A DNA stretch of 64,000 nucleotides from Norana najaformis (lineage: Eukaryota; Annelida; Clitellata; Crassiclitellata; Hormogastridae): the NCBI GenBank assembly GCA_964023275.1, contig OZ029927.1, positions 1,969,715-2,033,714 of the forward strand, written 5' to 3'. Every line of letters starts with the position of its first letter. The first letter of the stretch is position 1. The notes beneath the pieces are model-generated. The model searched no databases, had not been told where the DNA came from, and worked only from the letters and a program-made list of their open reading frames with translations. This document shows, piece by piece, positions 1 to 60,419 of this stretch. Made by a program: the position numbers and the translations under genes.

Positions 1-844
1 CTTTTTATTTTCTCTCCAAAGTCATTTTTATTATAAATTTCTAATTTTTTCCTTGTTATTAAAATTTTTGTTAATTACATCAGATACAGACTGTGTAAAT
101 TTGTTTTTGCTGCAGTCACGTTATGCCAAAGACAAGGCTTCGTTCTATCCCAGAGCAACACCAGAACAGAGTAAGGATCACAATTAGTCCACTTTTGTTT
201 GCTGTACCCAGTGTCCCTGACCCCTGACCTTTTGGACTGTGACCAGGCTCCTGCAAACAGATTACGATTCTTGACTACAGTTTCACTTGAAGTGACCATT
301 GATTGATTCCTTTTGCATTATGATAATGGTGCTATAGAAGTCATTGGATTACATTATCTATGTCTAACAAACCATGCCATACCTCCTTTTATTTGTGTGA
401 CATGGTATCTTATTAATTAGGCATTTGCCTAATGCAGTATGTGTGGGAACATTGAGCAAGTTCATGAAGCATTTTTGCATAGTCTTATCAATTGCTGTCA
501 TCAGTTTACCATGCTTTGCCTGCCATGAACTAGCCTAACTTATGCTTTAATACTGTATTTTATGTATCACAGCAGAACATGGCATCAGTTAAATAAATTC
601 TTAACCCTGTTTGGCTTTCAGATGGGTTTAGGTGATGCTGATGCATGGCACTTTGCTGTAAGAATTTCACATTAAGAATAAGAAAACATGATAAATTTAT
701 TAAGAAAACATGATAAACAAAACAAGAAAGCTTGATTAATAGAATAATAAAACATGATAAGAAAACAGGGTTTGTGTGTTTTTATACATTTATAGGCAAC
801 AATTCGGGTTAACTTATTCTGTGAGTCTGTGTTAATAGGTTCAG
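1..844. other. Intron sequence upstream of the first traced NBAS exon
   Basis: AT-rich DNA without a supported exon. The only recognisable item is a TTAGA-tailed repeat remnant at about 283-362, listed separately. The region probably lies inside an NBAS 5' intron, because the start codon has not yet appeared. Confidence 0.6.
283..362 (+). repeat. TTAGA-tailed dispersed repeat (remnant)
   Basis: Contains the block CACTTGAAGTGACCATTGAT followed by GCATTATGATAATGGTGC and TATAGAAGTCATT, the 3' half of a family that recurs at about 3215, 26340, 28370, 33905, 36225, 38955 and 45170. Better copies end in a pentamer tail (TTAGA/TAATC), as in SINEs with LINE-derived 3' ends. Confidence 0.6.
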
Positions 845-51672
<50,828 letters not shown>

Positions 51673-53087
51673 TGATGCTTCACATATCCATCTTTCTAGT
51701 ACTTGGCCAAACATTTCTGGAATCCAAAGCATCAGTTGCAGTGCTGATGGAAATCACTTAGCTTAGCCGCAGACATTACCAAAAGAAGTGCAAATGCTAG
51801 ATTAGATTTGACGAGTCTCGTCAGTTTCTGCTGATACATGGACAAAGAAATGCTGGAGTGGATTAGTTGATGCAGTATTTTTGGTTTTGGGGATTTTGTA
51901 TGTAAGTTGTATAGTGTGTTGTTTTGTTTTGTGAGGTATTTGTGGGTTTTTGTCCCATAAATCCATCAGGCCTGTTTAAATGTTGTTCTGCTGTCATTTG
52001 AGAACCATGGCTGGCTTTTCACAGACATGGAAACTTTCAAGACAGTGCAAGAGTAATTCCAATCATATGTCAGTTTCTGAATTTTTGTTGTTTAAGGCTT
52101 TGTAGTATCCCACAAACTGTCAAAATTCTTTTGTGAGGAATTCTTGTTTGCCGATTGGTCGAGACATAGATTTTGACCGACATTAAAATTATTAGTCAGT
52201 TTGTTACACTTCTAAAGTTAATGTGTTCTAGCAGCAGTGGGGATAGATATCCATGTGTGTAGATAGATATCCATGCCACGTGTGGTCTATGACAACACAT
52301 TTGTCAGTTAGCCATAATGTGTCTTCTCTCACCCCAAACTTAGAGTCCTGTGTGTTCAAGTGCCTTTCTATAGCTTTTCTTGGCGTCCGACTCAAGCAGT
52401 GTGTCAGTTTTGATGCACAGTCTGAAGTATGAATCACTGAATGACGACAAAATTAAGAAAATCAAGTCAAGAAATGCCAAAACAAGATAAACACTGTAAA
52501 CACTTTTATTCACTAAATGTCACAGTAAATCTCAGAAAACACTTACATTAACAACTACGTCGAACAAAATGAAACTGATACATGTTCTTCACTGTCTTAG
52601 GATTCTACCAACATCTAATATGATGGCACTAGATGCAATGCTTGATTCGACTGGCTCTACTGTTGGTTCTGTTATGTTACACATAAGCTACTACAGTTCT
52701 CAGAATGTTAATGATTCAATCTTTAAACAAGTTGGCAAGTCAACAATAGCTACTGTAAAATATTGATAAAACTAAAGAATTAATTGCTCCTAAAGGAATA
52801 ACAACACTAAGCAATAGCGTGTTTCGTAACATATCATCACCTAATTGCACTTTCCAAGTCATCTCTAATTTGGTGAAACTACAATTTCAGAAAGGCACAT
52901 TGTTCAAAACTGTAGACATGAAACATGAGTAAATGATTGGTCCCAAAAATAACAATCAAATCGCTTAATAAAAGTGGCATTTTAGAAAGAGGATGCACAT
53001 AGTCATCCTTTCAACCTGGCTTAAGGTTTAAATAATTCCATTTTATTATAATGTTTGGACAGAATCAATTCAAGCACAGGTCAAAAC
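51673..53087. other. Convergent intergenic region and 3' UTRs
   Basis: Lies between the NBAS stop and the pyruvate kinase stop. Plus-strand poly(A) candidates for NBAS are ATTAAA at 52182 and AATAAA at 52967. Minus-strand candidates for pyruvate kinase are at 53047-53042 and 52510-52505; the distal one is followed by a GT-rich stretch. If the distal signals are used, the two 3' UTRs overlap antisense by up to several hundred bases. No repeat or further exon recognised. Confidence 0.6.
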
Positions 53088-54869
53088 TCAACCTGAGAAG
53101 AAGGAAGCTCCTGCATCCTCCTGTCCTGCACCTTGACTTTCATCAATCTTGTGTGCGACGATTGCTATTTTCTTCTGCTTCTCTGGGGTCTTGATGATTC
53201 GGATGGTGTTGGTGTAACCAGCTCCCGAGCGCCAGCCAGTTACCACGACTACTGGAGCACCAGCCTTGATCACACCGCGCTCATATCCGGTCTCAATGGC
53301 AACACTGATACGGCAATCCATGTCCTCTGTCCAGTCGGCGAGCCGTTCCTTGTTGTATTGTATGGGAAACACTCCTCGGTGCAGATGCAGCTGGCGCGAA
53401 GTCTGTGCATCTCGCGTCACTGCAAGGATCGGACATCGTGGTCGGTAGGCAGCCATGAGCTGAGCCGATCTTCCGGTGGTTGTTATGGTGATGATTGCCA
53501 CCGCCAGGCAGTTGATCGACGCCTCCACGGCAGCCAGGGCAGTCGTGTGTGTGACGTCCGTGGGTCTTGGGGTCAGAAGGCGCAGTTCTTCAAACAGCTG
53601 CTTGTGATAAACGGCTGATTCAGCCTCTCGTGAAATGTTGTGCATAACCTCTACAGCCTGGAGCGGGTAGGACCCTTTTGCAGTTTCACCCGACAGCATG
53701 ACGCAGTCAGCTCCATCTAGTATAGCATTGGCGACGTCGCTGCTCTCGGCCCGCGTCGGCCTTGGCTTTTTGATCATGCTCTCCAGCATCTGAGTGGCAC
53801 AGATGACTGGCTTTCCTGCCCGGTTGCAACGTCCAATCATCATCTTCTGAGCAAGGAAAACCTTCTCGGTTGGAATCTCAATCCCGAGGTCACCACGGGC
53901 AACCATCACTCCATCAGACGCTTCCAAAATCTCATCAAACCTTTTCACACCTTCATGGTTCTCAATCTTAGCAATGATCTTGATGTTCTTGCCAGCATCA
54001 CCAAGAATGTTACGGATCGTCCTAATTCCATCAGCACTGCGGATGAAAGAGGCAAAGATTATGTCAACCCCCATTTCTATGCCAAACTTCAGATCTTCTT
54101 GGTCTCTGTCTGACACAGCTGGCAGGTCTACTGGGGTTCCAGGCAAATTACATCCCTTCTTACTACCCAACATTCCACCATTTTCAACTGTGCACTTGAG
54201 GAAATCGATTCCTTTCTCAGTGACCAGGAGCGAGATGAGGCCATCATCTATGTAAACATGCCTTCCAACATCCACCACTTTGATGATGTTTTCGTAATCA
54301 ACCCAGATGTTCTTTGCATCACAAGCCTCTTTGTAGGCATTGTCTGTCATGACATTCACCTCTTCCCCAGCAACCAGCTCCACTTCGGCATTTACCCCGG
54401 CCTTGAGAATTCCTGTTCGAATCTCAGGGCCCTTTGTATCAAGTGCAATTGCAACTGGTCTTGTTCCTTGTGCAGCAGCTGCACGAACATTTTCAATCGA
54501 TTCTCGGTGGTAGTCATGGGTTCCATGGGAGAAGTTGAGTCGAGCAACATTCATACCAGCAGCAATCATCTTCGTCAAAACATCCAACGAACGACATGCA
54601 GGTCCGATCGTGCAGATAATCCCAGACATGCGATGCACGCTAGGAGGAGAATCGATGTCCAGTTCACACAGGGACTCCAGGTGTGTTCCAGCATATGCAG
54701 ACATCAACTGCTGTTCATACCCTTCTGTCTGGAAGGTCATTCCACTTGTCCAGCTTGGCACATGTAGCATTCCTGAGCTGGACCCTACAGAGGACCCAGG
54801 ACCGCGTTGTGAAGGAACAGCAAGGCTTACCGCCACTCTTGACCCCGGGCTGGCAAGTTGTTGAGCCAT
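53088..54869 (-). CDS. Pyruvate kinase, single coding exon
   Basis: Catalyses phosphoenolpyruvate + ADP to pyruvate + ATP, the last step of glycolysis, normally as a cytosolic tetramer. The 593-residue product is full length for an animal PKM/PKLR-type enzyme (human about 530-575). Landmarks: LDIDSPP near 70, GIICTIGPA near 83, the [11 protein letters not shown] active-site segment near 111, the [10 protein letters not shown] beta-domain entry near 144, the catalytic lysine in AKIENHEG (about 301), the Mg-binding ARGDLGIE (about 324-331), [15 protein letters not shown], and MLSGETAKG (about 391). The C-terminal effector domain keeps TTTGRS (463-468) plus a Trp and Arg (513, 520) matching the fructose-1,6-bisphosphate pocket of regulated isoforms. 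The ATG has A at -3 and G at +4, with an acceptor-like CTGCTTGTAG ending 3 nt upstream, so a 5'-UTR intron is likely. About 43 extra N-terminal residues precede the usual animal start region. Confidence 0.97.
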   Translation of the reverse strand: MAQQLASPGSRVAVSLAVPSQRGPGSSVGSSSGMLHVPSWTSGMTFQTEGYEQQLMSAYAGTHLESLCELDIDSPPSVHRMSGIICTIGPACRSLDVLTKMIAAGMNVARLNFSHGTHDYHRESIENVRAAAAQGTRPVAIALDTKGPEIRTGILKAGVNAEVELVAGEEVNVMTDNAYKEACDAKNIWVDYENIIKVVDVGRHVYIDDGLISLLVTEKGIDFLKCTVENGGMLGSKKGCNLPGTPVDLPAVSDRDQEDLKFGIEMGVDIIFASFIRSADGIRTIRNILGDAGKNIKIIAKIENHEGVKRFDEILEASDGVMVARGDLGIEIPTEKVFLAQKMMIGRCNRAGKPVICATQMLESMIKKPRPTRAESSDVANAILDGADCVMLSGETAKGSYPLQAVEVMHNISREAESAVYHKQLFEELRLLTPRPTDVTHTTALAAVEASINCLAVAIITITTTGRSAQLMAAYRPRCPILAVTRDAQTSRQLHLHRGVFPIQYNKERLADWTEDMDCRISVAIETGYERGVIKAGAPVVVVTGWRSGAGYTNTIRIIKTPEKQKKIAIVAHKIDESQGAGQEDAGASFFSG

Positions 54870-56100
54870 TGTCTACAAGCAGAAGCAGTTAAGGGAAATC
54901 TACTTAAATTTTTTGATACTGTAAGGGTCCCAGATTTCTGACTGCTAGGATCTTATTTACACCTGAGCTAAACATTCTTGGCTATGACCACACCTCCCAG
55001 TTGTAGTCAACTTGTTAAAGCAGGTGTGTAATGGATGTGAGACCGCCTTACCTTACTGTCGGCTGTTTACGGAGAACCAAAACCTGAGAACATTCAAAGT
55101 CGTAAATAACAAATACCAGTACACACTTCTTTACCCTTTAAATAATACTAAAATTATCTTAACTAATCTCCCAAGGTGAACAATTTAGTCAAGGAACCTC
55201 GTTAAGGTATGCAACATGTGCTCATGGTTTTCACTCCATCCAACAAATGTTTCGATCTGAACGTTTACATAATACCTTTACGAACTTCTCAAAGGCACTG
55301 AAACACTCCTATCTCACAAGATCTAAGAAGGTGTTTCTTAAGGCAAGCTGGAAATACTTCTTGTTGAGGAGATATACTGTAAAACTCTAAGGTCCCAATT
55401 AAACACTAGCCTCCAATAATCAAATAACTTGGCTACAAAAGTAACCTAATACAGTAACTGCGTTACGAATGTCATCCAACAGACGAATCACAAATGTAGC
55501 TCGGTAACCAGGCTAAAATCACCAACCCATTTGTACAGAAATTGCGTTCTAGCTCTAACATCCCATCGTACCACCTCACTCTCCATTCCACACCAGCGCC
55601 CATCAAATACGGCCGCCACAGAAGTTATTTTTATTATTATTATTCTACTGGTTCTTCCATTCTTAAGTCGTGTGCCGCATAAACTGGTCAGTCATCCCTC
55701 CCTTAACCAGACAGTACTACGATGGGTCGAATTTGCCAAAGCGAAATTCCACGATCGTAATTCCGAGATTTCTACAGCGCCCAACGAAAGCCACGTCGAG
55801 GGGACCAGCCTATTCACAGGCGCGACTGCACTTTAGCCTCGAATTAACTTCTAAAACAACCAGAAGCCATCGATATAAAACCTTTACTGATTAAAACTGC
55901 ACAGAATCGTTAGTGCATAAGCCTACCTGACTTATGATCTTTAATTTCAACAACTTATTGTCTCAAACACCGAGACCCTGACAAGGATGCCGATCGGAGA
56001 CACGTGATCCAGGAGACCTCATCGCGGTCAAGGTTACGCGTGACAAGGTATCGCTGGGTAATCGCGACGTGGGAAAATGCGAATTGTCGTATTTAGAAAC
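54870..56100 (-). promoter_or_regulatory. Candidate pyruvate kinase promoter and 5'-UTR intron
   Basis: An acceptor ends at 54873, just before the ATG. A good minus-strand donor (TCAG/GTAGGC) lies at 55927, another (AG/GTAAGG) at 55052. Around 55990-56090 the sequence turns CpG-rich, with the palindromic E-box CACGTG at 56001-56006 and TACGCGTGAC nearby. Bases upstream of the ATG thus look like a spliced leader from a CpG-type promoter near 56000. E-boxes are common at glycolytic promoters (general knowledge); usage here is inference. Confidence 0.4.
55757..55830 (-). repeat. GATTACG-tail SINE, 3' part, minus
   Basis: CGTAATTCCGAGATTTCTAC, AGCGCCCAACGAAAGCCACG and GGGGACCAGCCTATTCACAG match the 3' half of the SINE at 35600-35835. 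Confidence 0.75.
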
Positions 56101-56754
56101 CTGAACAAACCCTCACCGTTAGTTAAGGCAAAAATGCGTTTGACTAGTTTAGCTCATACATTCAGCCAAATTTCCCACTGCTTACGACTTTTGAAGCGGA
56201 AGCCCTGCCAAATGCGTACTTGTTTAGCGCCAGAGTTTAACTTCTGCGGGTTGGCATTTTCCTAAATTGTTATTGTTGGGCCCATTCACTGGCTTCAAGA
56301 AAGCAGATATGTAAGCTACTAAGTAATTTTAATTCAATATGTCGTACAAAAAGTGAAGACCCAGAGATTGTATGGGCTGTGTAGGATAAATATGCCTAAC
56401 ATGCAATTCTATATGTAGGTCTACAGCAACTGGTAAGATAACGAATTCTCTGAACTTTGGCCTCAAAGTATAGACGACAGGATTTGAAGTAAATGTAATA
56501 CGCACGTTTTCCTATAACATCCACATGTCCTTGACCCTGCTAATTTTTAAATAAGTTGATCGGGCGAAATCTTTCACCACCTGCGCCCATTTGACTGGGT
56601 GCGACGCATTTTGCCTTTTCCACGACTCTGTCAACTCTTGGGCTCGTCTGTAAGCTGTATGCAGTAACTTTGAGGGGCACGTTAATTGGGGCAGAGTTCA
56701 GTTGGGCTGTGGCCCACTGCCCCCATAGAACCGCCACTGCCCTTCCTGCCTATT

Positions 56755-56850
56755 GGTTTTGGTTTTGACTGAGCATCTGTGAATAAGCTGGTCCCAGCGA
56801 CTTACCTTTTGTTAGGCGCTGTATAAATTTAGAGTTTACGATTACGATTG
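56755..56850 (+). repeat. GATTACG-tail SINE, 3' part, plus
   Basis: TGACTGAGCATCTGTGAATA, AGCTGGTCCCAGCGACTTAC, TTAGGCGCTGTATAAATTTA and a TTACGATTACGATT tail. It ends about 45 bp upstream of the ETS-type site. Confidence 0.75.
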
Positions 56851-56884
56851 ATCTCTGTGAAAGTGATTATCGTCTTTGCTGTGA

Positions 56885-56990
56885 CCGCTTACGACCGGAA
56901 GTGAGACACAAAGCGTCGAATTAATTTAGACGGAAGATTTTTGTGAAATTTGTTTGCATGAAGTATTAGTGTATTGTAAAGACTTTGCTA
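56885..56990 (+). promoter_or_regulatory. Candidate promoter of the RBM12-like gene (ETS-type site)
   Basis: CCGGAAGTG at 56895-56903 is an ETS/GABP-type element typical of TATA-less housekeeping promoters, in a locally CpG-containing patch (TTACGACCGG, AAGCGTCGAA). The coding exon begins with a splice acceptor at 60396, so the transcription start must lie upstream; this is the best candidate I see. No convincing first-exon donor was identified. Confidence 0.3.
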
Positions 56991-57184
56991 CAAGGAAACG
57001 GTATATTAGAAAACATTTTACTTTCCAGTTTTAAGGTGCATGTCATGCATTCTTGCATAGTTGAATCTAACTGCCAAGTGGATCGACGAATATCTCTTCT
57101 TTTCAGGAAATCCCACCCTGACCAGTCTTCCAGTTTCTCTCAGCTTAACAGAACCCACCCATCCTCAACATATCAACATATTCC

Positions 57185-57350
57185 TCTCTCTGGTCTTCTG
57201 GCAACCGGACTTGGTTCTTGACTTGGCATCTTTGGACAATCCCACGGACTTGACGCCGCGCTCGTGAATAAGCTGGTGCCCTGTGCTTAGCTTTTAAGTA
57301 GCGCTTTAGAAATCTCGAGTTTACGATTACGATTACAATAAATTTGTTAC
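57185..57350 (+). repeat. GATTACG-tail SINE, plus
   Basis: CTTGACTTGGCATCTTTGG, CGCTCGTGAATAAGCTGGTG, GTAGCGCTTTAGAAATCTCG and AGTTTACGATTACGATTACA. The tail has three units. Confidence 0.72.
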
Positions 57351-59840
57351 CGCTACATTCTGTAGCTAGAAGTGAATACGTTATATAAACAATTTCTTAA
57401 AATTGTTTATCGTCATGGCCCACTTTGCAGTGATGCTCGTTACAATGAATGATTTAGTGTTGATTCCATCTTGAGTGCTTTTGATTTAAGCGGATTACAA
57501 TTTATTAGCGAAGAATTCTTGTCCACACACGTTCAAGCGATTTTTTTGGGATTTAGAGTTACTGGAAGAGGACTCTTCAGAACAGATAGAAGACTCTTCT
57601 GACTGTTTTATTGGACTCTTCTAGAAGATGGATGGCTCCCTCTCTCAAAAGAGGGATTTAGAAATGCTCAGAAAACATAGTTTCAGTTGTGTCCTTTTTA
57701 GATGGCCTAAAATCCCCTAAATTATATCCTGCTTTGCACTGGGGAAGAGTTTCAGCAAATGCATCTTCTTAAGCTGGAGAGTTTAGCTTTCCTTGTCTAG
57801 CCGGCCAAAATATACAAATTATATACATGCATGTCGACAATCGGTTATAATTATATAAGTATGAACAAAGTATTCTTCAGGTGACTTGGATGTGGGGCAA
57901 GTGTTTTTAACCCCTTGCATTTGGAAGCCAAGAATCATGTGATGCCTAATATTAGTTAGTATGCAAATTTAATGTAGCCCGCTTGTTTTTGTGTATGCTC
58001 TACAGGGCATGTAGTACATATTTGGATTATTCATTTACTTTGTTTTAAATCACTCTGAATGGTGCTGATTATTGACGTAACAGTGTTATTTAAGCTAAAA
58101 TCGAAATGTTTCTTGAGTGGTGTGTAACTAAACATTTAGCGTTTTCACTGGAAGATAGATAGTTCAAGGGGGACAGTCCTCAAGAAAGCGCAATACGCTT
58201 CAATCGTTAAATAGAGTACTAACAGTGATCTTTGACCAGGTAGCTCAAAACAGGAACACAGCTTTCTGACAGTGTATTTTGGAGTGCTGACTATAAAGTT
58301 CTGCAGGAAGAAGAGGATAACCCTATCTTTGACTGGAAGCTAATGCAGTGTCTCTTGCTTTATCACACAACTGACTGGCATGTGATCTGCTGTGCCAATC
58401 AGTGAGTTGACCACCATATTCTGTGTTGTTCAAAAGACACGTTAAGTCATTCCTTTGCAATATTTGCTTGATTAGCTTTGTGAGTTAGGTTGCTCCGAGT
58501 CTGCACTGTTGGAACTGGTCCTTGAGTTTTCTGTGGTTTTGGATGAGGTTCTGATGTCTAATGTTAACGGCCACCACGATCCATAGGTCCGTGTAGAATG
58601 CTGTGCAGATTGTGAAATGCAGAGCCCATGCATTGTGTGCTTGTCATCTATTGCCAAGCCCATTTGGACAGTGCTGAACCTAATGGCACGTACTGTTTGA
58701 GATGGAGAAATAAAGGATTTGATTCTGCTATGGAGAGATTTGGGTTGGAATTGACTACTGTTTTGAAGAGGTTCTCATCAGGCACTATGGAGAGCTTCAG
58801 AAGTATTATGCTCAAGAGTTAACTCAGGATTGATCTGTTGGTGAGCACAACTATGTGCTGTGAACATTCATTCAGCTAGATGTCATTCTTCATCTTTAAC
58901 TCTGTCTGGATCAGGCACCCTGAATCCACGTCAACTATCAAACATAAGTGGATGTTCATTGGCCAGTCTAAGTTTCTGCACAAGACTGCCAATGATTAAC
59001 AAGCATCATTTATTACACTTGAACTTGCCTTTCTTTAAAACTCTTATGAGATAGTCTGATAAGAAGCAGTTTTGTAAAGTATTTAAGTGGTGCTATATAA
59101 ATGCTCAGATACTTGCATACGTACAGTCCAACACATGTGAGAATTTAGGCAGATTGGTAAAAAATTGGAGAGTGGAGGCCAAAGTCACTGGGAATAATTA
59201 TATAACTGGTTGTGGTGCAGTTAGGTCGTATGATCTGACCTGTAGAAGCTTAGTCTGCCAGAGTTTGGTTAACTAAAGAAGTTGACAGATTTAGTGTTGG
59301 GATAGCCAATAAGTAAAAAATGAGTTTAAGGAGTAAAGAATGTGTTATGGAACATATGGAGCTTCAGTGAAGCGGATTTAGAGTCATATTAACAGAAGTG
59401 ATTGAAGTCTGTGTAGAGGATGGGTTCCTGGGCTCAGCTGTCTCACATGCTGGGCTGTTTTTGTGTTTAAACCTGTGCAGTCTTCTGTGATATCACTTTG
59501 AGGGTTTCACTGGCTGTTCACACATGTCTAAGTGAAATGCATCTGATGTTCAGATGCCAGAGTTGGGTTAACAGCAGATTTTGAGAAATTTTTACAGTAA
59601 TGGTTTTGAAATCATAGGATTGCCAGAAGATTTGAACTGTGCAGATTCTGGCTTTTCTCAAAGTTTTCTTGTGAAACAATCCCTTTTTAAATGGCTTACT
59701 GGTTTAAAATGAACATGACAGTTTGTGATGATTGCATTCTAGCTGTGGTACACTTGCCATTTATATGGGCAGTTTATCTTCACAACCCTTACAGCCAAGG
59801 CTTTCACGGGCTTGCTCAACACGACCATAAAACAGAAGAT
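57351..59840. other. Intergenic or 5'-intron sequence without recognised genes
   Basis: AT-rich DNA upstream of the RBM12-like coding exon. Short open frames (for example 58628-58822, 58860-59054) have no recognisable similarity. An AAGTGGTGCTATATAAATGC block at about 59085 is a SINE 3'-end remnant. Nothing else is supported. Confidence 0.55.
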
Positions 59841-60110
59841 CGATGGTGCTGAGCAGTTACGACAGAACATCGATGGTGCTGAGCAGTTGTGAGTGAAGGA
59901 CTGGCCCAAGGTCCCTACACAGTAACTGCCTTTGGAGAATCTCAAGCCCTTACTGTCTGCATTACTAGCAAAGTGCTCAAACCAATCGGCTACTGCGTCA
60001 TGTGATCTGATAATTGTGGTTTGAACCTGTTGCACAGACAGTGTGTAACAGCCCCGAACAAGTTGTTCTCATGATGCAGTTGCCTCATTCTCTAAGCAGA
60101 GTTTTGTACC
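59840..60110. repeat. Opposed tRNA-headed SINE fragments
   Basis: 59860-60005 reads as a minus-strand SINE (AGTTGTGAGTGAAGGACTGG, GTCCCTACACAGTAACTGCC, GTGCTCAAACCAATCGGCTA). 60001-60110 is a plus fragment (GGTTTGAACCTGTTGC, CCGAACAAGTTGTTCTC) like 13116-13215. A short direct repeat (ATCGATGGTGCTGAGCAGTT) lies at 59839 and 59869. Confidence 0.55.
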
Positions 60111-60419
60111 TAGAAATGAACTAAGTCTCCAATAAACTGATCTTGTGTCTAGGATGTTTGGTTACCATTTGCCAGAGCTCAGAAATAAGAATAGGAAATG
60201 AGAACCTTCTACTGGGTATTCAAGATTATTTGTGCTTTTTTATTTTTTTATTCTTACGTATAAAATAACAAAGAGGTTGAAGAGCTGTGAGTAAGCATAG
60301 CATATATGAAGGTTTTTGGATCAAGTGTGTTTGATAAGGAGCTTCTGTAAATTGTCTCTTGATCATCAACCGTTTTGTGATTTATCATTTCGACAGGTCT
60401 AAGAGTGACAATCAGAATT

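Noticed and set aside
53133..54864. Several plus-strand open frames of 60-170 codons
   Set aside because: They are antisense shadows of the pyruvate kinase coding exon.
60405..60419. GTG start that would add five residues to the RBM12-like protein
   Set aside because: GTG is not a normal eukaryotic initiator. The ATG at 60420 has A at -3 and gives the conserved RRM1 start.
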